From positions 271,169,662-271,233,661 of the forward strand of contig CM019064.1 of NCBI GenBank assembly GCA_009667805.1: DNA of 64,000 nt, written 5' to 3'. Position numbers and translations under genes: made by a program. Positions 14,801 to 22,739 of the stretch are shown here, piece after piece; position 1 is the stretch's first letter; each line of letters starts with the position of its first letter. Below the pieces are notes generated by a model. That model saw nothing but the letters and a program-made list of their open reading frames with translations. It searched no databases and was not told the origin of the DNA. The stretch comes from Leptobrachium leishanense (lineage: Eukaryota; Chordata; Amphibia; Anura; Megophryidae).

Positions 14801-17800
14801 GAAACAAACACAATGTGCTTTAACTGCAGGCTGTCAGCTTTAATTTGAGGGTATGTACATCCAACTCAGGTGAACGGTATAGGACATACAGCAGTTTGCA
14901 GATGTGCCTCCCACTTGTTAAGGGACAATTGGCTTCTCAGCTGTGTGATATTCCCTCATTACCCCAATTACAATGTGCAGATAAAAGGCCCAGAGTTCAT
15001 TTCAAGTGTGCTATTTGCATTTGGAATCTGTCGCTGTCAACTCTCAAGATGAGATCCAAAGAGCTGTCACTATCAGTGAAGAAAGCCATCCTTAGGCTGA
15101 AGAAACAAAACAAACCCATCAGAGAGATAGCAAGAACATTAGGCGTGGCCAAAACAACTGTTTGGAACATTCTCAAAAAGAAGGAATGCACCGGTGAGCT
15201 CAGCAACACCAAAAGACCCGAGAGACCACGGAAAACAACTGTGGTGGATGACCAAAGAATTCTTTCCCTGGTGAAGAAAACACCCTCCACAACAGTTGGC
15301 CAGATCAAGAACACTCTCCAGGAGGTAGGTGTATGTGTGTCAGTCAACAATCAAGAGAAGACTTCAGAGTGAATACAGAGGGTTCACCACAAGATGTAAA
15401 CCATTGGTGAGCCTCAAAAACAGGAAGGCCAGATTAGAGTTTGCCAAACAACACCTAACAAAGCCTTCACAGTTCTGGAACAAGATCCTATGGACAGTTG
15501 AGACCAAGATCAACTTGTACCAGAGTGATGGGAAGAGAGGAGTATGGAGAAGGAAAGGAACTGCTCATGATCCTAAGCATACCACCTCATCATTGAAGCA
15601 TGGTGGTGGTAGTGTCATGGCGTGGGCATGTATGGATGCCAATGGAACTGGTTCTCTTGTATTTATTGATGATGTGACTGCTGACAAAAGCAGCAGGATG
15701 AATTCTGAAGTGTTTTGGGCAATATTATCTGCTCACATTCAGCCAAATGCTGCAGAACTCATTGGACGGCGCTTCACAGTGCAGATGGACAATGACCCAA
15801 AGCATACTGCAAAAGCAACCAAAGAGTTTTTGAAGGGACAGAAGTGGAATGTTATGCAATGGCCAAGTCAATCACCTACCTGAATCCCATTGAGCATGCA
15901 TTTCACTTGCTGAAGACAAAACTGAAGGGAAAATGCCCCAAGAACAAGCAGGAACTGAAGACAGTTGCAGTAGAGGACTGGCAGAGCATTACCAGGGATG
16001 AAACCCAGTGTCTGGTGATGTCTATGCATCCCAGACTTCAGGCTGTGATTGACTGCAAAGGATTTGCAACCAAGTATTAAGAAGGGAAAGTTTGATTTAT
16101 GATTATTATTCTGTCCCATTACCTTTGGTCCCTTAACAAGTGGGAGGCACATCTGCAAACTGCTGTAAGTCCTACACCGTTCACCTGAGTTAGATGTACA
16201 TACCCTCAAATTAAAGCTGACAGTCTGCAGTTAAAGCACATTGTGTTTGTTTCATTCCAACTCCATTGTGGTGGTGTATAGAGCCAAAGATGTTAGAATT
16301 GTGTCGATGTCCCAAGATTTCTGGACCTGACTAATAAAATATGGCTTCAAAACGCATTTAAACATGATGAGCGAAACTGGTAAAAATGACCTCAGCACAC
16401 AGGCGTTAAATGGCTCAGCAGCAAAAGGGTTAAAACATAAAATAAAAGTGAATAACCGTATAACTGGCACAGCCAGGTAACCAGGACACGTTTCACCAAG
16501 TTATGTGGCTTCCTCAGCTGGTTTCTGTTGGAAACCAGCTGAGGAAGCCACATAACTTGGCGAAACGCATCCTTGTTACCTGGCTGTGCTAGTTCTACTG
16601 TTGTTCACTTTTATTTTATGTTTTAAATAAATTCTTTTATAAAAGCACAAGTCCCCGGTGTTCTGGAACTCAAAAGGTTTTTTGTGGACTTAACCTGCAA
16701 AAAGTCCATGGGCGCTCCTACCTAGAGCTTGGTTCTAAGCTCCATCAAATGTGAGTTGGCATTTCAGATTTATAATTTCACATCTGGAATAGTAGATCTA
16801 CATAAGGGAGTTCCCTTGTTTTTATGTCTCCACATACAGTATACTCTGCATTGGAAGAAGATTCTTTCATGAAAAAGGTGTGGGTCACCTTAAGGGATTT
16901 GAGAAGCAAAGTATCCATATGTGCCTATCCACTCAGAGCCAGTGTTGGGTCTCTACATTTGTGAGTGGAATCATTACACAATAGTTTATTTATATAATTT
17001 TCAGTACGTTCTGCACCATTATGTTGTTTGCTTCTTTTCATATTATCCATAGGGACGATATGATAAGAGCAAGGGCAAACATCTTGGCTGTATTTTGTGT
17101 CAGATCACATATATAGCAGAAAAAAAGAGAGAGTTTGGGTAAGTGAAGGGGTTGATTACAAATAACAAGTTTGAGTAAAAAGTGACGTTTGTCTACAGGA
17201 GTGCAGCCGTTATCAACTCTGCTGTGCATATTAAAAACCCATGGGATAGTTATGGTTTACTCACTTGGTTCAGGTTTTTACATTTCTCCAGATGTTCTAG
17301 TTTGATGATCTGGTTCTTGTCTAGTATCAACGTTGTGGTATCACCATCAAAAGGTAAAGTGGGACTCAGTTTCTGTAGACCTTGTCCTGACAAGTCAACT
17401 ACTCCACCTAGAGAGAAGACAAGACTATCAGAAGGCTTAGACAATACAAAATAACACAGGGACACTGGAAGCTAGGATCCGAGGAGCAAGGAGACCAGAG
17501 GGTGTCAAGCACTCAGCCAACTGGATGCCTCTCAAGGCAAATTGATTAATCTGTGCTGAGGGAAACCCTAGAAGACCGTTCAGCATAAACTGACGGCATC
17601 CCTAGGAGGAGAAGCCCTCCTACGGTCATAGCCTATGGATTTACACAATTTACGTATTAAAGTTCCATAACGCCTGTGCAAACTGTTGGACTAGAGGGGC
17701 GTGTACCTAAAAAAGCTGAAGCGGTCAGGATGTGTAGAGTGCCCCTTTAACTAGGGAGAGACCGATATTTTTCAGGGCCGATAGCGATATTTGGTGCCGA

Positions 17801-19617
17801 TATTCTGTAAATTGTAAAAATGTAAAAAGTCGTGAAAAAAACAGCACAAATCTGACATTACGCCATGAACTCAGTGTGTTTAACATTTAGGCTAGGGTCA
17901 GACTAACGCATTTTTCACGTTGTCCGTGAAAATGTGCGTTCGAAGAATGGACGTATTTTTTCACGGAATACGCGATAGCGGTCATACTATGCGCAGTTTC
18001 ATCCGTGATTTTGTACGGATCATCAATAAAACACTTCTTGCGTCTGGACGTTATGTTGGCCGGACATTAGCAGCGTCTGACGTCTCCAATTCACGCACAC
18101 ACGCCACTAGCGGACGCAGCGCACTCTGTACGTCAGTACTAGTGGTTTAACGTTCTCGAAAAAATGCGTTCATTTTCCACTTGCGTTGCGCAGCCGGACT
18201 TTTGTGCGACCGTACTTCGTATATTGGCCGTCATTGCCCGGCATCTGCTGCTAGTGCGGCCGTGATTAAGTGCGCCAGAACGCGCGTTCGCACTGCCTCA
18301 GTCTGACCCTAGCCTTAAACATTACACCACGTCCACTTCATTTATTCAATAAGAATTTTTATTTTTGCCAACAATAAGACCGTGTCTTTGGCTTTCTTAA
18401 AGATCTCTCATATGACCCTGTATGTAAGGGGTTCAGCAACCTTGGCACTCCAAGGGTTATATTACATAGTTGGTGCTAACGTAACCAGAGCGGTTGTAAA
18501 CTTAACAACCCCATAGACTAAAATGGCTCTGGTAAGTCTACAGCAGCTCTGGTTAAGTTAGCAGTGACTTTGTAGTATTGCCCCACATGTTTTGGAATTA
18601 CATCTGCCATGATGCTCAGCTTCTCATTAGCTTCTTGGAGCCTCATGGGAAATGCAGTTCCAAAACATCTGGAGGGCCCAGGGTGCTGACCCCCTGCTGT
18701 ACGAAATAGACCCTGAATCTACAGTATAGGGAATTCCCTGCCAGATGGGATGGAAGCCCCATTTCTGTTCATCATCACGCTCATGCGCAATATGGTCAGT
18801 GAGCATGGGTCGTTCTGCAGTGAGGACTTACAGCCAGATGTGGGAGAAGCCCCGGATTCGCACAGTTCTGAGGGATCTTGCGTGTCTCAGCTACAGTGAG
18901 CCAACTTGTCCAATTATCGGCAAATAAAATGCCGATACCAGTAATTTTCTGAATATCGGCAGCCAATAATAGGCAAAACCGATATATCGGTCCATCCCTA
19001 CCTTTAACAGCATTCATTTCATTTGGTCATGGTTGTAGAAGTGCACAGGGTGTGCGCCCAGGCCCTCCCTAATGTTGGGTAAAAATATTCCCCCCCCCCA
19101 CATTCATATTTTAGATTTCCCTTATCTGGTGACGAATAGCATAAAAACTGACTGTATCTGATTACAGGCTTGTTATTTCTAATGCAAAATGTGCATTTTA
19201 CGCAAAATCTTCTAACCATAAGTTTTCAATTAATAAAAGCTTCATAGCTGCACACCCTAATCCAACAGGCTGCGCACGCTAGTGGTCACGGTGGCTATAG
19301 TGTGCGTTAAGCAAGTCATAACTACTTCAACTTTTTGTGATGCACAGCAGACATGTTTTCAGGTGTTACAGTGGCTCCACATAAAATCATGCCATCTCAA
19401 AAGTAATAAATGATACGCTCATGATCAGCTATCCAAAGTAACCAGATCTCATTATGTTAAAGAAACACAAACATACCAACCAAGGCAAGGGTGCGGGTCT
19501 AAAGTAACATCTTTAAAAGTCATGTACACACATTGCCTGTATTATAAAAAATATGGCCACGCGCGGCTACTGCTGGTACTCACCTTGGTTTTCAGCTGCC
19601 AATAGAGAAGCGCCCAT
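2703..19617 (-). CDS. CEP97: CEP97, first five coding exons (5' part of gene)
   Basis: CEP97 is a centrosomal leucine-rich-repeat protein that works with CP110 to cap centrioles and restrain cilium formation. Five exons, all with AG acceptors and GT donors, join without a frame break: 19617-19584, 17407-17265, 10046-9888, 4247-4146 and 2816-2703. Together they give 552 bases, or 184 codons. The product starts [13 protein letters not shown] and then reads as consecutive LRRs, including [73 protein letters not shown] and [16 protein letters not shown]. The IQ motif and C-terminal half lie left of the window. Introns are 1.3-7.2 kb and filled with transposons. Identification is by recognition of the LRR series. 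Confidence 0.95.
2817..4145. other. CEP97 intron 4 content
   Basis: No gene was seen. A motif TAGGGCTGCAACTAACGATT at 3401-3420 is the typical left end of a widespread vertebrate hAT-type MITE; its right end was not found. G-runs occur near 3691 and 3792, and the 3790-3990 stretch is purine-rich and repetitive (GAGTTTG-type units). The rest is AT-rich and unremarkable. Confidence 0.4.
4146..4247 (-). CDS. CEP97: CEP97 coding exon 4
   Basis: The exon has 102 bases (34 codons), residues 113-146, with the [23 protein letters not shown]. The acceptor is GCTACAG before GTCATT and the donor is AAG/GTAACT. Both ends are phase 0, matching exons 3 and 5. Confidence 0.95.
4440..5130 (-). repeat. Dispersed repeat, member 1 of an inverted pair
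   Basis: This segment in CEP97 intron 3 shares blocks, in opposite orientation, with 7430-8120. These include AACAGATTCC near a second copy of AGAATC, the CCTGCAGGATCTC block, and an AATTAGC/CTAACGC block. No open frame or target duplication was recognised. It may be a MITE family. Confidence 0.45.
5131..7320. other. CEP97 intron 3, intergenic-type content
   Basis: There is no recognisable gene. 5580-5870 contains a diverged inverted repeat around GTAATCCTGAGTGTGG and its counterpart GCCTGAGTGCGGCTC, probably an old foldback element. A poly-A run lies at about 6808-6832. The remainder is AT-rich. Confidence 0.35.
7321..7405 (+). other. Degenerate hammerhead-like motif
   Basis: The segment contains GGAAACGCGTCGAG after a GGAAGACGC block. 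It resembles the hammerhead motifs described elsewhere in the window (GAAA, CGCG, TC), but the CUGANGA core is damaged and stem I pairs only in part. It is probably a decayed copy and not a working ribozyme. Confidence 0.3.
7430..8120 (+). repeat. Dispersed repeat, member 2 of an inverted pair
   Basis: This is the plus-orientation counterpart of 4440-5130 in the same intron. It shares the GAGCGCAAAG, CTAACGCCAATTAC, AACAGATTCCGC and CCTGCAGGATCTC blocks. It has no recognisable coding content; short open frames here are not conserved between the two copies. Confidence 0.45.
8121..9887. other. CEP97 intron 3, repeat-like GC-rich block
   Basis: 8860-9480 is GC-rich and reads open over 150-165 codons on the minus strand, but there is no recognisable domain, splice pattern or start context. 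It looks like part of an unidentified repeat. 9600-9860 resembles the AT-rich end of the piggyBac-like family. Confidence 0.3.
9888..10046 (-). CDS. CEP97: CEP97 coding exon 3
   Basis: The exon has 159 bases (53 codons), residues 60-112, carrying two LRRs ([13 protein letters not shown] and [17 protein letters not shown]) and the start of a third ([12 protein letters not shown]). The acceptor is CATCAACAG before CTGTCT and the donor is AAG/GTATTT. Both ends are phase 0. Confidence 0.96.
10175..12042. mobile_element. hAT-type non-autonomous transposon containing a minisatellite
   Basis: The termini are TAGGGTTGCACCGATACC on the left and GGTATCGGTGCATCCCTA on the right, perfect inverted repeats except for one base. 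They are flanked by an identical 8-bp target duplication, CTATAAAT (10167-10174 and 12043-12050), as expected for hAT. Inside, two CpG-rich inverted blocks (about 10380-10545 and 10590-10760) flank one side of a long 36-bp tandem array. No transposase is encoded. It sits in CEP97 intron 2. Confidence 0.93.
10780..11715. repeat. 36-bp minisatellite inside the hAT element
   Basis: The unit is GGGGGCATATCCATGAGC followed by TGGAGGCAATATCCATGA, 36 bases in all, repeated about 25 times. Variant units carry CATGACCTGG in place of CATGAGCTGG, CATGATGGGG in place of CATGAGGGGG, and some half-unit duplications. Because 36 is divisible by 3 and the unit has no stop in several frames, long false open frames appear on both strands. 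Confidence 0.97.
12160..12761. mobile_element. TTAA-flanked piggyBac-like MITE
   Basis: The element is flanked by TTAA at 12156-12159 and 12762-12765, with inverted ends of the AGGGATAC/GTGTTCCT type. The centre is CpG-rich and contains a GACGTCAT palindrome around 12370-12400. It also carries poly-A and poly-G runs. A sister copy is at 21597-22131. No coding capacity was seen. Confidence 0.75.
12766..13369. other. CEP97 intron 2, no gene seen
   Basis: About 600 bases of unremarkable intronic sequence. Short open frames are present on both strands but have no recognisable motif or splice pattern. Confidence 0.3.
13378..13896. mobile_element. hAT-type MITE, same family as 10175-12042
   Basis: The left end TAGGGATGCACCGATACT and the right end ATCAGTGCATCCCTA are flanked by an exact 8-bp duplication, TAAAGTAC (13370-13377 and 13897-13904). 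The interior has an inverted CpG-rich pair (about 13490-13560 and 13590-13690). It lacks the minisatellite of the larger copy. Confidence 0.93.
14329..14734. mobile_element. PIF/Harbinger-type MITE nested in element A
   Basis: The ends GGCTAGGGTCAAACG and CTGACCCCAGCC are inverted repeats. Flanks are TAA on the left and TTA on the right. The opposite arm of element A (about 16685-16697) shows the uninterrupted site GGACTTAACCTGC, so the insertion is later than the arm duplication. Confidence 0.78.
14799..16256 (+). mobile_element. Tc1-like transposon with roughly 200-bp inverted ends
   Basis: The outermost motif AATGAAACAAACACAATGTG recurs inverted at the right end (to 16256). Long inverted repeats extend inward through the AGATGTGCCTCCCACTTG motif. 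The transposase reads plus but is broken by two frameshifts. The left end directly follows TTAA (14796-14799), so this copy forms a composite with the piggyBac-like fragment at 16300-16432. Confidence 0.85.
15049..16080 (+). pseudogene. Tc1-like transposase, two frameshifts and a lost catalytic Asp
   Basis: The first frame starts [20 protein letters not shown] and contains helix-turn-helix motifs ([20 protein letters not shown]). It shifts near 15330-15350, again near 15850-15885, and ends at 16080. The catalytic domain is recognisable: the WT-x-ETK motif reads WTVETK, with Val where the family has the first catalytic Asp. [10 protein letters not shown] carries the second Asp, and [11 protein letters not shown] the final acidic residue. 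Both the frameshifts and the Asp-to-Val change inactivate it. Typical family length is about 340 residues, and the pieces together cover nearly all of it. Confidence 0.93.
16300..16432. repeat. piggyBac-like TTAA repeat end fragment
   Basis: The AAACATGATGAGC and GGCTCAGCAGCAAAAGGG motifs are followed by TTAA (16429-16432), matching the right end of the family seen complete at 59967-61107. The matching TTAA on the other side is at 14796-14799. Confidence 0.65.
16479..16523 (-). ncRNA. Hammerhead ribozyme-like motif (A, minus)
   Basis: Read 5' to 3' on the minus strand: stem I AACCAG; core CTGAGGA; stem II GCCA...TGGT with loop; GAAA; CGTG; TC; then stem I CTGGTT. Stem I pairs perfectly over 6 bp and the core matches CUGANGA plus GAAA. 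Stem III is only CG/TG with no loop, so cleavage in cis would need a dimer or flanking help. Predicted cleavage follows the C of TC. This is a structural inference. Confidence 0.65.
16533..16577 (+). ncRNA. Hammerhead-like motif (A, plus, partly decayed)
   Basis: This is the mirror copy of the motif at 16479-16523: AACCAG, CTGAGGA, stem II GCCA/TGGC, GAAA, CGCA, TC, CTTGTT. Stem I has one mismatch in six, and stem III contains a C-A mismatch, so activity is less likely. Confidence 0.45.
17265..17407 (-). CDS. CEP97: CEP97 coding exon 2
   Basis: The exon has 143 bases. The acceptor is TCTCTAG before GTGGAG and the donor is CAA/GTGAGT. It starts inside a Gly codon begun by exon 1 and ends in phase 0. 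It encodes [29 protein letters not shown] and [10 protein letters not shown], the N-terminal LRRs of CEP97. Confidence 0.96.
17752..19000. mobile_element. hAT-type element with a nested Harbinger MITE
   Basis: The termini are TAGGGAGAGACCGATAT and ATATCGGTCCATCCCTA, flanked by the 8-bp duplication CCTTTAAC (17744-17751 and 19001-19008). A related right-hand fragment lies at 41170-41471. The interior holds a Harbinger MITE (17890-18314) and a repeat motif around GGTGCTAACGTAACCAGAGC (18470-18560). It lies in CEP97 intron 1. Confidence 0.92.
17890..18314. mobile_element. PIF/Harbinger-type MITE with TTA duplication
   Basis: The inverted ends GGCTAGGGTCAGAC and GTCTGACCCTAGCC are perfect and flanked by TTA (17887-17889 and 18315-18317). 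The related hAT fragment at 41170-41471 has an uninterrupted site (ACATTTAAACATT in complement), which confirms a 3-bp target duplication. Confidence 0.92.
19584..19617 (-). CDS. CEP97: CEP97 coding exon 1 (start codon)
   Basis: The exon is 34 bases long: ATG at 19617-19615, encoding [11 protein letters not shown] plus the first base of a Gly codon, then the donor CAAG/GTGAGT. Splicing to exon 2 gives [17 protein letters not shown], which aligns with the short leader before the first LRR in CEP97 proteins. No other ATG upstream in this frame was found to precede a stop. Confidence 0.92.
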
Positions 19618-20587
19618 TCTATTTAACGTCCTATGGTTTCCTTTTTGTTAAAGGTAATTAAAGGACAGCGCCCGACTAGATATAAAGGGGAAGGTGGGTC
19701 TGACAAAAATACAGCAGAATATATATTATATATACATATACACACAGATTTCAAACTATGTAGGTGTATATGATTACTCACAAATATTCCCCCCCCCCTT
19801 GCTGGCATGGGTATAGTGTTATGCAGACAGATCTCACAGCTACAAACTGCCAGGCATATAACAGCTATATAGGAGGTATAAAGTGTTATGCAGGCAGCAT
19901 TAAGCAGTGTGTCTGTGCAGGCACTGGTGGGTATTATAAGGGATGCTGCTAGGGTGTACCAGGTGAAGGCTCCAGTGATGGACAGATTCTGCAGTCGCAG
20001 CCTTGCATACTCCGCTGTCAGTTAAACGGCTGTTTTTCCCACTCACGAAGGATGTCGGGAGATGCAGTTCACAGTGCAGCCGTTGCTCTCTTCGAAGGCC
20101 AAAACGAAACTACACCTCCCATGAACCCTCTGTGGCACCGCCCAGGCAGCCATTGTGCGCGCGTCAAAACAGTATCGATGGGAAACGCTCAAAACACAGC
20201 AGAGTGAGAGTGCAACCTCGTCTGGTGCTCCCGCCCTTCCCCACGGGCCTGGGCTTTTATATGTACGAAGCAGAGGAAGGGATATCCAGTGATGTTACCT
20301 GGCTGTCTGGGGGAGCCCCGAGGGCTGACTGCCATCTCTCTCGACATGATCTCTGCAGCTTCTCAGCTCCCGGGCAACCAGCCTGGCGGAACATGACGTC
20401 ACGTCCGCAGGAGGGCACGGTGCGCTCGTCCCATTTGTGTAAACACAACGGTTGTAGAAAATCCCTTTTCTTTGTGAAGAGATAAAAACCTAACTTTGAT
20501 TCATTTTTACATGCAATTACTTCAACCAAAAGAGAAAAAAGCAGCATGTGTTTGTATGTGCGCTGGCACGGCTCATAAAGAAGCATA
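19618..20587. promoter_or_regulatory. CEP97 upstream region, CpG-rich at 20.0-20.4 kb
   Basis: This segment is upstream of the minus-strand CEP97 start. It contains a ZNF143-like site ACTACACCTCCCATGA (20109-20124), a second related GGGAGATGCAGTTC in opposite orientation (20057-20070), and a CRE TGACGTCA (20394-20401). A TTTTATATG box is near 20254. The transcription start is not determinable; a 5' non-coding exon may lie here. Open frames on both strands here have no recognisable domain. Confidence 0.5.
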
Positions 20588-21185
20588 CAGGTCTATTCAA
20601 TAAGAATAGAGAAGTGAAAAAAACCAGGTCAAAATAGCCAAACCAGAGAAATAAACCCATCTAACTCGCTTTCCCAATTGGCTACTTTCACTTCTGTCAA
20701 TTCTGAGCATCACCTCCACACCTGGGCGTTTTACAGCGCGTTCCTGTGCGCTGTAATACGCCTAAACACAGAAATCCCATGATTTCCAATGGGGCTCGTT
20801 CACACCTGGGCGTTTTACAGCGCGTTCCTGTGCGCTGTAAAACGCCTAAACACAGAAATCCCATGATGTCCAATGGGGCTCGTTCACACCTGGGCGTTTT
20901 ACAGCGCGTTCCTGTGCGCTGTAAAACGCCTAAACACAGAAATCCCATGATTTCCAATGGGGCTCGTTCACACCTGGGCGTTTTACAGTGCGTAGGAACA
21001 CGCTGTAAAACGTCCTATGCCCAAAGAAGTACAGGAGCTTCTTTGGGGCGTATTGCAGTGCGTTCACAGCCATAGACTGCAGTGTGAACCCGCTGCAATG
21101 CGTGTTTGCACGATACGTGCGTCAAAAAACACGCGTTAAAAAACGCTCAGGTGTGAACCCAGCCTTAGTGAATAGACCCGATAGA
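20588..21185. repeat. Composite MITE with internal tandem units
   Basis: Outer sequence (GGTCTATTCAATAAG at the left, TTAGTGAATAGACC at the right) resembles the element at 22265-22730 and the one at 61836-62110. Inside is a Harbinger-like block with at least three tandem units of about 88 bp (20716-20995). Each unit contains the hairpin GCGTTTTACAGCGCG with its inverted partner CGCTGTAAAACGC. Confidence 0.65.
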
Positions 21186-21592
21186 GTGTGGATGTGTAGT
21201 TGTTGCAGAATCATGCACTGATAGACGAAAAGGCACACGAGAGGTAACTCTCATGAGATGTGTAGTTCCAAAAAGTCTGGAGGGCCAATGTTGCTGACCC
21301 CTGACTTAAATGGTCGTGGTGCCTACAGTGTTTTAATGGTCTTGATAAGAATTATTTGTAAATATCCTCATCTTGAGCAATAAAAGCCAAACAGAACCTC
21401 TGTGTAACCAGGTTGCCATTGTGGGAAGCAGTAGGCTTCTCAATTAATATAAAGTTCTGGTGTAACGTATAAAAATATTGAGCTACCCTGTGAGTTTGCT
21501 CCAATAAAAGTGGGAACAACACTTATTTAATAAAGTACTTTGGCAAATGACTTTTAATTATATGCCATGATGTTTTCTCACATTTGTTTTTC
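21186..21592. other. No gene seen; short repeat remnant
   Basis: 21250-21300 has the motif GTAGTTCCAAAAAGTCTGGA, like that near 18650, probably an old dispersed repeat. Nothing else was recognised. Confidence 0.3.
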
Positions 21593-21596
21593 TTAA

Positions 21597-22131
21597 AGGA
21601 ACACTCTATGCTGAAAATGACCCCCCCCCTTTTTTTGCATTATACAAATGCTACTGCCCTACCTAGTCGTTCTACATTTTTTTTTTTTTTATGTTATACT
21701 TACCTTAAAACAGAGGCATTTTCACACGGCGGTTTTTTTCTAATCCGGCGCCTCCCTCCTCTTTCTCTTCAAGCTTTCTGAACCCGGAAGTTTGACAGCT
21801 CCACCTTCTTTGATTAGTGTTACGCGCAAGAGGATGCGCTCAACACTAATCACAGCCGCTGACTTGCCGACGGCTCGCTCCCGCCAGCTACTGCGGCGAG
21901 TTGGAGACGTCATCGCGCTGAAAGCTCGATGACGTCTCCTAGACAGCAGGAGCGGGAAATACAAATCCTACTCTGCTGACTGACAGCTGGGAGGGCGGAG
22001 GAAAGTCCTCCGCGTCTCTCATCTGTTTCAGCCGATCGGGTCAGCGGAAGGGTGAGGAAAGAAAAGGGCATACTTAGGTCATCATGACCACCTAAAAAAG
22101 CTTAGGTGGTCATGTTGCCTAGAGTATCCCT
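21597..22131. mobile_element. TTAA-flanked piggyBac-like MITE, sister of 12160-12761
   Basis: The element is flanked by TTAA (21593-21596 and 22132-22135). It shares with the 12.2-kb copy the CpG-rich core (GAGACGTCATCGCGCTGAAA), the GGTGGTCATG motif and the AGAGTATCCC/GGAACACTC-type ends, in opposite orientation. Confidence 0.8.
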
Positions 22132-22264
22132 TTAATTTGACAATTTATATATTGTGTATACAATGAGTACAAATAAATGGCTCTTGGGTACAGAGAGAAA
22201 TATAAGGACAATTAATGGGACACTACCACCAAAAAAATGGAAATAAATGTTATTTATTTTATCT

Positions 22265-22730
22265 ATCAGGTCTATTCACTAAGGCTGGGTTCACACCTAG
22301 GCGGTTTTTATATGCGCGCGAACGTGCATTGAAGCTCATTCGCGGCTATGTCTATGGCCGCAAACGCACTGCTATACGCACAAAAGAAGCTCCCGTACTT
22401 CTTTGTTCGTCGGACGTGTTAAAGCACGTTCCTGCGCGCTTTAAAACGCCCAGGTGTGAACGGGTCCCATAGGAAAGCATGGGATTTCCCCATTCATGCG
22501 TTTTAAAGCGCGCAGGAACGCGCTTTAAAACGTTTAGGTGTTAAAGGGGCCTAAAGGTTGAATCTCAGGAGAAGTGAACATTATTGGTCAAAATAGCTAA
22601 ACCAGAAAAATTTCTCCCATTTATCTCACTTTCCAAATTGGCTATTTGGTCTACAAAGATTATTCTCTTCTGCTAATTCTCCCTAGTTTTACCTTTTAGT
22701 GGATAGACCTGTATGTTGCGGATATCTTAC
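22265..22730. repeat. Composite MITE (Harbinger-like inside a GGTCTATTCACTAA element)
   Basis: Starts CAGGTCTATTCACTAA and ends TTTTAGTGGATAGACCTG, an inverted pair. A Harbinger-like block (GGCTGGGTTCACACC onward) occupies the left part and holds GCGCGC-type hairpins. The family partner is at 20588-21185. Confidence 0.6.
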
Positions 22731-22739
22731 AGTTATATT

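Larger units (their letters stand above)
13960..17045. mobile_element. Long inverted-repeat element with hammerhead motifs (element A)
   Basis: The two arms are inverted copies. The left arm is 13965-14800 plus 16430-16523, and the right arm is 16533-17045. The left arm is interrupted by a Harbinger MITE (14329-14734) and a Tc1/TTAA composite (14800-16428); the right arm has neither. The arms meet around two hammerhead-like motifs at 16479-16577. Flanks share an imperfect direct repeat (ATTATCCATA...GACGAT, about 13956 and 17041). No protein is encoded by the arms. It lies in CEP97 intron 2. Confidence 0.75.

Noticed and set aside
20003..20485. A 160-codon frame beside the CEP97 promoter
   Set aside because: It lies in CpG-rich promoter-type sequence with no domain or similarity I can recognise, and another frame is open on the opposite strand.
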